DNA from: Legionella_C sp048541585
GTDB taxonomy: Bacteria; Pseudomonadota; Gammaproteobacteria; Legionellales; Legionellaceae
DNA: 64,000 bases
Direction of reading: 5' to 3'
NCBI RefSeq assembly: GCF_048541585.1
Contig: NZ_CP183303.1
Coordinates: forward strand, 1,612,001-1,676,000
Positions 28,240-35,176 of the stretch are shown in pieces (the first letter of the stretch is position 1; every line of letters begins with the position of its first letter). A model generated the notes under the pieces. That model did no database searches. It was not told the origin of the DNA and saw nothing but the letters and a program-made list of their open reading frames with translations. Position numbers and translations under genes: made by a program.

Positions 28240-28930
28240 TAGCGTTCCTGTTATTACAATTGATGGCCCTAGTGGAACTGGCAAGGGTACATTATGCTAT
28301 ATGTTAGCTGATCATTTAAATTGGAATGTACTTGATAGTGGTTCAATTTATCGCGTGTTAGCTTACGCTGTTAAATTAAAAGAAATAGATTTTAATGATG
28401 TTAATAGTATTGTAGAGTTAGCGCATAAACTAAATGTAAAATTTGAAACAGATCCTCATTTAAAATGTACAGTAATCCTAGATAATCAAGAGGTTTATGA
28501 AGCAATAAGAAGTGAGCAATGTGGTCAAGATGCATCAAAAATCGCAGTTATTCCTGAAGTTAGAAAGGCATTACTGGCTAGACAGCGTGCTTTTGCCCAA
28601 TTTCCAGGCTTGGTAACAGATGGGCGTGATATGGGCACAGTTGTTTTTCCTAACGCAATTTTAAAGATATTTTTACATGCAACCCCTGAGGTTCGTGCAC
28701 ATAGGCGTTATTTACAGTTGAAAGATAGTGGAATTGATGTTAGCCTCGCCGAAGTCATTAAGGAATTATTGATGCGCGATAAGCGTGATACGAGCCGTCA
28801 ACATGCGCCTTTAACACCAGCTGCAGATGCAATTCTTTTTGATACAACTGGCTTAACGATTGTACAAGTGTTCAATAATGTTTTAAAATTAGTGAACAAG
28901 CATCTGGATTTTAAATCACAATTGTTATGA
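28226..28930 (+). CDS. cmk: Cytidylate kinase
   Basis: Phosphorylates CMP and dCMP. The P-loop is GPSGTGKGT; GSIYR and TDGRDMGTVVFP are conserved. The frame opens at a TTG 15 bases earlier, but GAGGAGGA sits immediately upstream of the ATG used here, inside the end of aroA (14-base overlap). Length is 234 residues. In most gammaproteobacteria cmk directly precedes rpsA, as here. Confidence 0.95.
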   Translation: MKEDNSVPVITIDGPSGTGKGTLCYMLADHLNWNVLDSGSIYRVLAYAVKLKEIDFNDVNSIVELAHKLNVKFETDPHLKCTVILDNQEVYEAIRSEQCGQDASKIAVIPEVRKALLARQRAFAQFPGLVTDGRDMGTVVFPNAILKIFLHATPEVRAHRRYLQLKDSGIDVSLAEVIKELLMRDKRDTSRQHAPLTPAADAILFDTTGLTIVQVFNNVLKLVNKHLDFKSQLL

Positions 28931-29006
28931 AATTCGGAGTTTAAGCTTCTTATGCTAATGTTAATGACTGACTTAGTATAAGATGTAACTGAATATTGGG
29001 AGGCTT

Positions 29007-29024
29007 TGTGACCTGGACGTCACA
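29007..29024 (+). promoter_or_regulatory. Hairpin with GGA loop in the rpsA leader
   Basis: TGTGAC and GTCACA form a 6-bp stem around the loop CTGGAC, about 33 bases before the rpsA start. In E. coli and relatives the rpsA initiation region folds into hairpins with GGA in the loops that support S1 autoregulation and replace a strong Shine-Dalgarno sequence. The loop here carries GGA, and GGGAGG lies just 5'. A T-rich run downstream could also suggest attenuation. Functional reading is inference. Confidence 0.4.
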
Positions 29025-29056
29025 TGGCTATTTTTTTTACTAGAGAGTTAATTAAC

Positions 29057-30733
29057 ATGTCTGAAAGTTTCAAAGAGTTATTCGAGCAAAGCATCGCTGG
29101 TGCTCAATTTTATCCTGGCGCTATAATCACCGCAAAAGTTATTGATATCGATGATGATTATGTAACTTTAAATGCTGGTTTGAAATCTGAAGGAATTGTT
29201 GCTGTAGAAGAATTTCAAGATAAAAATGGTAAGCTGGAAATCCATATTGGGGACAGCGTTGAAGTTGCTCTAGATTCTGTTGAAGATGGTTTTGGTGAAA
29301 CGTTACTATCCCGAGAGAAAGCAAAACGTCAAGAAGCATGGCGTAAATTGTCAAAATCGCATGAAAATAATGATACTGTTACCGGTTTAATTTCTGGTAA
29401 AGTTAAAGGTGGTTTTACAGTTGAAATTGGTACTATAAGAGCGTTCCTACCCGGTTCCTTGGTTGACGTCAGACCTGTACGTGATCCTTCTTATTTAGAA
29501 GGCAAAGAGCTTGAATTTAAAGTTATTAAAATGGATTTGAAGCGAAACAACATTGTTGTTTCTCGTCGAGCTGTAGTAGAAGAAGAAAGTAGTGCAGATA
29601 GACAAGCTTTATTAGATTCTTTGCATGATGGACAAATCTTAAATGGTATAGTTAAAAACCTTACAGATTATGGTGCATTTATTGATTTAGGCGGTATTGA
29701 TGGCTTATTGCATATTACTGACATCTCCTGGAAACGTGTAAAACATCCAAGTGAAGTTCTTACCGTTGGTCAAGATGTAAAAGTTAAGGTCTTAAGTTTT
29801 GATAGTGAACGTAATCGAGTTTCCCTAGGCATGAAGCAACTTGGCAATGACCCATGGGTTGACTTAGTAGAACGTTATCCAGTCGGCAAAAAGATGAAAG
29901 GCAAAGTCACTAATATTACTGACTATGGTTGCTTTGTTGAGATAGAAGAAGGCGTAGAAGGTTTAGTTCATATGTCTGAAATGGATTGGACTAATAAGAA
30001 TGTTCATCCAAGTAAAGTTGTTTCTATGGGCGATATAGTTGATGTGATGGTTCTTGAAATTGATGAAGAACGTCGTCGAATTTCTCTCGGTATGAAGCAA
30101 TGTGTAGGTAACCCTTGGCATCAATTTGCACAAACTCACAGTAAAGGTCAAAAAGTAAGTGGTAAGATTCGTTCAATTACTGATTTTGGTATCTTTATTG
30201 GACTTGAAGGTGATATTGATGGCTTAGTTCATTTATCTGATATTTCTTGGACTGTTCCAGGTGAAGAAGCCGTTAAGCAGTTTAAGAAAGGTCAAGAGCT
30301 TGAAGCAATTATTTTAGCTATTGATCCAGAAAGAGAACGTATCTCTTTAGGCTTAAAGCAGCTTGAGGGTGATTCTTTTGCAACTTTTGTTGAAGAAAAT
30401 AACAAGGGCGCTATCGTTAAAGGTAAAGTAGTTAGTATTGAACCAAAAACTGTAACAGTGGACTTAGGTCGTGATGTTATGGGAACAATTCGTGCTAATG
30501 AATTATCTGAAGATCGTGTCGATGATGCTACTACTCTTTTTAAAGAAGGTGATGAAGTAGAGGCTAAAATTGTTAATATTGACAAGAAAAACCGTACTAT
30601 CTCTCTTTCTGTAAAAGCAAAAGATGCTCATGAGCAAGCTGAAGCTATTAAGAAATATTCTCGTAGCGAAGTAGCCGCAACTACTTTAGGGGATCTACTT
30701 AAAGAGAAAATGGCTCATAAAGAAGCAGAATAG
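29057..30733 (+). CDS. rpsA: 30S ribosomal protein S1
   Basis: S1 has six S1/OB-fold repeats that bring mRNA to the 30S subunit. Repeats are visible as LNGIVKNLTDYGAFIDLGG, MKGKVTNITDYGCFVEIEEG and VSGKIRSITDFGIFIGLEG, each followed by a GLVH- or GLLH-type strand. The open frame starts 33 bases earlier, but the family N-terminus is M-S-E-S-F-K-E-L-F, so the internal ATG is chosen. The product is 558 residues. A strong terminator follows. Confidence 0.95.
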   Translation: MSESFKELFEQSIAGAQFYPGAIITAKVIDIDDDYVTLNAGLKSEGIVAVEEFQDKNGKLEIHIGDSVEVALDSVEDGFGETLLSREKAKRQEAWRKLSKSHENNDTVTGLISGKVKGGFTVEIGTIRAFLPGSLVDVRPVRDPSYLEGKELEFKVIKMDLKRNNIVVSRRAVVEEESSADRQALLDSLHDGQILNGIVKNLTDYGAFIDLGGIDGLLHITDISWKRVKHPSEVLTVGQDVKVKVLSFDSERNRVSLGMKQLGNDPWVDLVERYPVGKKMKGKVTNITDYGCFVEIEEGVEGLVHMSEMDWTNKNVHPSKVVSMGDIVDVMVLEIDEERRRISLGMKQCVGNPWHQFAQTHSKGQKVSGKIRSITDFGIFIGLEGDIDGLVHLSDISWTVPGEEAVKQFKKGQELEAIILAIDPERERISLGLKQLEGDSFATFVEENNKGAIVKGKVVSIEPKTVTVDLGRDVMGTIRANELSEDRVDDATTLFKEGDEVEAKIVNIDKKNRTISLSVKAKDAHEQAEAIKKYSRSEVAATTLGDLLKEKMAHKEAE

Positions 30734-30760
30734 TCAATTAAATGATGTAATGATATTTTA

Positions 30761-30788
30761 AAAGCGTAGTTAACTACGCTTTTTTTAT
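30761..30788 (+). terminator. Intrinsic terminator after rpsA
   Basis: A perfect 22-base palindrome (AAAGCGTAGTTAACTACGCTTT) is followed directly by a T-run, 28 bases after the rpsA stop. This is the clearest rho-independent terminator in the window. It ends the gyrA-to-rpsA transcription group before lapA. Confidence 0.9.
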
Positions 30789-30911
30789 CTCTAAATCTAG
30801 CTAAAATAGGATTTATGCTTATCTCCAGTCATTTCACTAAAAGCAGTTGGATAATTAACACTGAACTTTTATAAGCAGATAAACCTACTTATTCCTCTAA
30901 GATAAGGATTA

Positions 30912-31205
30912 ATGATGCGTATATTAATGATAATTTTATATTTATTTTTGATATTATTAGGGATAAGCTTTGCCGCTTTAAATGCTGCTTCAGTGCAAGT
31001 AAACTTCTATGTTGCAACACTAACAATACCTATTTCGTTACTAATAGCTTTGACCTTAGGAGTAGGGTTTTTTATTGGTTTTTTACTCTTTTTGTATCGT
31101 TATTGGCGACTCAAACTAGAATGTTTTAAAGTTAGAAATCAATTAAAAATTACTGAGACAGAAATTAAAAATTTAAGAACTATGCCTTTAAAAGATCAAC
31201 CATAA
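30912..31205 (+). CDS. lapA: Lipopolysaccharide assembly protein A
   Basis: A 97-residue DUF1049 inner-membrane protein with two hydrophobic helices (LMIILYLFLILLGISFAAL and LLIALTLGVGFFIGFLLFL) and a charged, coiled-coil-like C-terminus. With LapB it helps control LpxC turnover and LPS assembly in E. coli. The ihfB gene that separates rpsA and lapA in many relatives is missing. An AAGGATTA site precedes the tandem ATG codons. Confidence 0.88.
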   Translation: MMRILMIILYLFLILLGISFAALNAASVQVNFYVATLTIPISLLIALTLGVGFFIGFLLFLYRYWRLKLECFKVRNQLKITETEIKNLRTMPLKDQP

Positions 31206-31245
31206 CCTTGAAATAGCTCATCTAATGGCGTCAATTTAAGAACGC

Positions 31246-31330
31246 TGTCATTTCCAAGTCGGCGAAAATCTACTTTACTGCTTGTACTGTGCCTGTATAG
31301 GAATAGATTCCCGCCTGCGCGGGAATGACA
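31246..31330. repeat. REP-like element, copy 1 (85 bases)
   Basis: First of two direct copies in the lapA-lapB gap. It begins TGTCATTTCC and ends GCGCGGGAATGACA, so its ends are inverted. Internally it has a degenerate palindrome on the left and a well-formed one on the right (TTCCCGCctgCGCGGGAA). The type resembles the GTCATTCCCGCG palindromic repeats dispersed in many proteobacteria. Confidence 0.75.
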
Positions 31331-31370
31331 CAATAAAATCTAGCTAGTATTGGTATCCTTTAAGATACCT

Positions 31371-31455
31371 TGTCATTTCCGCGTAGGCGGAAATCTATCT
31401 TATTGCTTGTACCGTGTCTGTATGGCACTAGGTTCCAGCTTGCGCGGGAATGATA
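31371..31455. repeat. REP-like element, copy 2 (85 bases)
   Basis: Second direct copy, the same length as the first and 40 bases after it. The left palindrome is intact here (TTTCCGCgtaGGCGGAAA), while the right one is partly degraded (TTCCAGCttgCGCGGGAA). The middle section, TTGCTTGTACCGTGTCTGTA, is closely similar to copy 1. Each copy preserves the palindrome the other has lost. Confidence 0.75.
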
Positions 31456-31623
31456 CATAAGAATTGTATCTTTTTTATTCTAGACAAAATCTAATTATTT
31501 ACATATCTTATTGTATTAAAATAAAATAAATTTAATTTAGGAAGAGCTTACATAGTACTAGCAAAATGATCCTAAATCGCATTACAATAAGTTGCTCTCC
31601 TTGATTCTGATAGGGATCTTTCC

Positions 31624-32793
31624 ATGATTAATTTATGGCCTTTGTTGTTACCTGCTGCAGCATTATCTGGCTGGTGGGTTGCTAGCCGTAATTATTCATC
31701 TAAAGGCACCAAAAATAGCAATTATTTATCACGGGAATACGTGGTTGGCTTAAATTATCTATTAAACGAGCAACCGGATAAAGCTGTAGATGTTTTCATT
31801 AAACTGCTTGATGTTGATAGTGATACTGTTGAAACACATCTTGCCTTAGGCAGTCTATTTAGAAGACGTGGTGAAGTTGATAGAGCAATACGCATTCATC
31901 AAAACCTTATTGCTAGACCACAGTTAAGTCTTACTGAGCGCAAAGAAGCCTTGCGTGCCTTAGGCCAAGATTATATGAGTGCGGGCGTATTTGATAGAGC
32001 TGAACGAATTTTTTTAGAGGCTGTCAAGCTTGGTGGTAATCAAGAAATTCATAGCTTGCACGGTTTATTAGCTATTTATCAACAAGAAAAAGCTTGGGAA
32101 AAGGCATTAGACATTATTCAAAAGCTAGAAAGTTCTACAGGCCAAAGCTTGCAGCATCAAGCAGCACATTATTATTGTGAAATCGCTGAGCAAGCGTTGA
32201 AAATTAATTTATTTGATAAAGCGCAAAGCGCTACTCGTCAGGCTTTACTTATTGATAAAGCATCAGTCCGCGCAAGTTTATTGCAAGCTTCTCTAGATAT
32301 AAAAAATGGCCGTTATAAACAGGCACTTCGCTCTTTAAAGCGTGTCCCAGTACAAGACCCAGATTATCTAACAGAAATTATTGAACCCTTAGTATATTGT
32401 TATCGCCAGTTAGACGCTATGGAAGAATGCATTGAGTATTTACAACAAACACTCGTTATTAATCCTCGTGCATCAACCATTTTTGTTATTGCTGATGAAT
32501 TACAGAAAGAAAAAAGTATGGATGTAGCTATTGATTTTGTTTCAGAAAAATTAAGTACTTACCCATCAATTAAAGGTTTAAATCGCCTAATTTATTGGCA
32601 TTTAGAAAGTGCTCATGGCAAGGTTAAGACCAAATTGCAAATCTTATATACAATAACAAGCAAGTTTTTGGAAAACAAACCTAAATATCGTTGTGGTCAG
32701 TGTGGATTTGGTGGTAAACATCTACACTGGCATTGCCCAAGCTGTAAACAGTGGGGTAAAATGAAGCCCGTTTATGGGTTAGAAGGCGATTAG
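31624..32793 (+). CDS. lapB: Lipopolysaccharide assembly protein B (TPR protein)
   Basis: LapB (YciM) recruits FtsH to LpxC and links LPS synthesis to transport. An N-terminal membrane anchor (LWPLLLPAAALSGWW) is followed by tandem TPR repeats from about residue 35 to 330. A C-terminal rubredoxin-like metal site follows, with CGQCGFGG and CPSCKQWG. Length (389 residues) matches E. coli. Unusually, more than 400 bases with REP-like repeats separate it from lapA, so it probably has its own promoter. Confidence 0.93.
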   Translation: MINLWPLLLPAAALSGWWVASRNYSSKGTKNSNYLSREYVVGLNYLLNEQPDKAVDVFIKLLDVDSDTVETHLALGSLFRRRGEVDRAIRIHQNLIARPQLSLTERKEALRALGQDYMSAGVFDRAERIFLEAVKLGGNQEIHSLHGLLAIYQQEKAWEKALDIIQKLESSTGQSLQHQAAHYYCEIAEQALKINLFDKAQSATRQALLIDKASVRASLLQASLDIKNGRYKQALRSLKRVPVQDPDYLTEIIEPLVYCYRQLDAMEECIEYLQQTLVINPRASTIFVIADELQKEKSMDVAIDFVSEKLSTYPSIKGLNRLIYWHLESAHGKVKTKLQILYTITSKFLENKPKYRCGQCGFGGKHLHWHCPSCKQWGKMKPVYGLEGD

Positions 32794-32957
32794 TTAATTT
32801 TTTTAAATAATAACCCGGTGTAGTTAAGAGAAGGTTTAAAACCATACTTTATAGACACTTTAAATACTAACTTATTTAATAAATGATTTATAGAATTTAA
32901 AATGTGTCCTTTTATCTGTAAAACACTTATTAAAATTATTAAATTTTAGAGAAATTT

Positions 32958-34067
32958 ATGCAATTTATCGATTTAAAAAAACAATATAAACTAATCGAAA
33001 CTGAGATTTTAAATAGTATTCAAAAAGTACTTAATCATGGTCAATATGTTATGGGACCAGAAATTGCAGCTTTGGAAAAAAAATTAGCTGATTTTATTGG
33101 CGTAAAGCATGCTATCGCTAATGCTAGTGGAACAGATGCTTTGTTAATGTCCTTACTAGCTTTAGATATAAAGCCTGGTGATGAAGTTATCACGAGTCCT
33201 TTTAGTTTTTTTGCAACTGCAGAAGTCATCGCTTTATGCCAAGCTAAACCTGTTTTTGTTGATATTGATCCTTATACTTATAATATTGACTCCAGTAAAA
33301 TAACAGCTGCTATAAGTTCTAAAACGAAGGCTATTATGCCTGTTAGCTTATATGGCCAGTGTGCTGATATGGCTACTATTAATGATATAGCTAATAAACA
33401 CCAGATTGCAGTCATAGAAGATGGTGCACAAAGCTTTGGCGCGACTCATTTTGGACACTATTCGTGTGCACTATCAACAATAGGCTGTACAAGTTTCTTT
33501 CCTTCAAAACCGCTTGGTGGTTATGGCGATTCAGGTGCCTGTTTCACTAATGATGATGATATTGCAGCAAAATTACGTGAAATACGTAACCATGGCCAAG
33601 AACAACGTTATCTTCATAGGCGTATAGGTTTCAATGGTCGTATGGATACAATACAAGCTGCAATTTTATTAGAGAAAATGAAATTATTTACTCATGAAGT
33701 CGAGTTACGTCAAACTGTTGCTAAACGTTATGATGATTTACTTGCGAATATTGTAAAGACGCCCTTTATTTTGCCCCATAATAAAAGCGTTTATGCACAG
33801 TATACAATAGAAGTACCTAATCGAGAGGATTTTCAAAACGAATTACAGCGCTTAGGTATTCCTACAGCCATACATTATCCCATTGCTCTGCATTGTCAAA
33901 AAGCATTAGCTTATTTAAATTACCAGGCAGGAGATTTCCCCAATGCAGAAAAGGCTAGTAAACATGTAATAAGTTTACCTATGCACCCTTATTTAACTTT
34001 GAAAGAACAACAAACAGTAGTAAATGCTGTAAAAAACTGTCTTCACAATATGCGAGTAACGAATTAA
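32958..34067 (+). CDS. DegT/DnrJ/EryC1/StrS sugar aminotransferase
   Basis: PLP-dependent aminotransferase acting on keto-sugar nucleotides, 369 residues. Visible are the N-terminal FIDLKKQY, SGTDALLMSLLAL, EDGAQSFGA and the PLP lysine in FFPSKPLGGYGD. The sequence looks closest to WbpE/FdtB-type enzymes used in LPS sugar synthesis. It directly abuts pyrF with no spacer. Its placement with lapA/lapB hints at an LPS role, but no other enzymes of such a pathway are adjacent. Confidence 0.88.
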   Translation: MQFIDLKKQYKLIETEILNSIQKVLNHGQYVMGPEIAALEKKLADFIGVKHAIANASGTDALLMSLLALDIKPGDEVITSPFSFFATAEVIALCQAKPVFVDIDPYTYNIDSSKITAAISSKTKAIMPVSLYGQCADMATINDIANKHQIAVIEDGAQSFGATHFGHYSCALSTIGCTSFFPSKPLGGYGDSGACFTNDDDIAAKLREIRNHGQEQRYLHRRIGFNGRMDTIQAAILLEKMKLFTHEVELRQTVAKRYDDLLANIVKTPFILPHNKSVYAQYTIEVPNREDFQNELQRLGIPTAIHYPIALHCQKALAYLNYQAGDFPNAEKASKHVISLPMHPYLTLKEQQTVVNAVKNCLHNMRVTN

Positions 34068-34763
34068 ATGAATTTTAAAATTATTGTAGCGCTTGATTTT
34101 TTTAACCAAAAAGATGCACTTAATTTAATTAAAAATTTAGATCCAAGCAAATGCGCCTTAAAGATAGGCAGTGAAATGTTTACTCTTTTTGGCCCAGATT
34201 TTGTACGCAATTTAGTTGCTCAAGGCTATAAAATTTTTTTAGATTTAAAGTTTCACGATATTCCTAATACAGTGGCTCACGCATGTAAGGCAGCAGCTGA
34301 GCTAGGCGTGTGGATGGTTAATGTTCATGCCTCTGGCGGTTTAAAAATGATGCAAGCTGCGCGAGAAGCTTTGTTATCTTACGGCTCAAGCAAGCCATTA
34401 TTAATTGGCGTAACAGTATTAACAAGTATGGCAAGTCAAGACTTACCTTCCTTAGGGATCATTTCGCCGTTAGAAGAGCAACTTAGCCGCTTAGTTAAAT
34501 TAACTTATGAAGCAGGCCTTGATGGTGTAGTCTGTTCAGCGCAAGAAGTACCATTAGTTAAGTCACTTTGTAAACAATCATTTATAACAGTTACGCCTGG
34601 AATACGTCTAACTAACGATAGTTGTGATGATCAGGTAAGAATTATGACCCCCAAACAGGCAATAGCTAACGGTAGTGACTTTTTAGTTATTGGCCGGCCG
34701 ATTACACGCGCCGAAAATCCTAAGTTAGTCATTAATACTCTTCTAGATTCTTTAGCAAGCTAA
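34068..34763 (+). CDS. pyrF: Orotidine 5'-phosphate decarboxylase
   Basis: Last step of UMP synthesis. The catalytic Lys/Asp array is in FLDLKFHDIPNTV. VALDF at the N-terminus and the phosphate-binding TPGIRL and FLVIGRPIT are present. Length (231 residues) is normal. The start codon follows the aminotransferase stop immediately, so the pair is likely co-transcribed. Confidence 0.95.
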   Translation: MNFKIIVALDFFNQKDALNLIKNLDPSKCALKIGSEMFTLFGPDFVRNLVAQGYKIFLDLKFHDIPNTVAHACKAAAELGVWMVNVHASGGLKMMQAAREALLSYGSSKPLLIGVTVLTSMASQDLPSLGIISPLEEQLSRLVKLTYEAGLDGVVCSAQEVPLVKSLCKQSFITVTPGIRLTNDSCDDQVRIMTPKQAIANGSDFLVIGRPITRAENPKLVINTLLDSLAS

Positions 34764-34898
34764 CAAAATTAACGATAACTATTTAACAAAAAAGTGATAA
34801 ATTGTTTATTAGTTAGTGGCTTGCTATTCATTTCTTATAAAATTTATGTTAGTTATTAATTAGCTTAATTATTTATCAAGGAGTAAATCTACAGTCTA

Positions 34899-35015
34899 AT
34901 GAGCTTAATTGCAGGATTGATAGAGCACGCTTTATTACATAATTCAGCAAGTGACTTACAAATTTTTGAAAACAAATTGCCTGCTATAGCAAATAGAAAT
35001 AACTTCAAAATGTAA
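34899..35015 (+). CDS. Possible 38-residue small ORF in the pyrF-vpdC gap
   Basis: The 413-base gap before the patatin gene holds little else. This frame begins MSLIAGLIEHALLHNSA and has coding-like composition, with an amphipathic helix. AAGGAG is present but about 15 bases upstream, which is too far for efficient initiation. It could be a real small gene, a remnant or chance. An AT-rich direct repeat TTAATTAgcTTAATTA lies at 34856-34871. Confidence 0.2.
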   Translation: MSLIAGLIEHALLHNSASDLQIFENKLPAIANRNNFKM

Positions 35016-35176
35016 GAGCGAAAGCGCATAAGGATAATAAAAAAAAATTTTTAGAGTAAAAAGTAATCAGCATATCTATAGCTAAGAAGTGCAGTTATGT
35101 TTAAGTGCTGCATAAACCACAAATAGTTAGCTCTGATAAAAACGCAACGTTTTTAAAAGGCTATTAGGAGTAGGCT

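Noticed and set aside
29024..29056. Upstream ATG for rpsA adding eleven residues
   Set aside because: The ATG lies in the hairpin arm and the extension (MAIFFTRELIN) is not part of the S1 family, which starts at M-S/T-E-S-F.
34856..34871. TTAATTAgcTTAATTA as a PmrA box for the effector gene
   Set aside because: The repeat period is 9 bases, whereas the PmrA consensus repeats (TTAATATT-type) are 11 bases apart. In DNA this AT-rich the match is weak.
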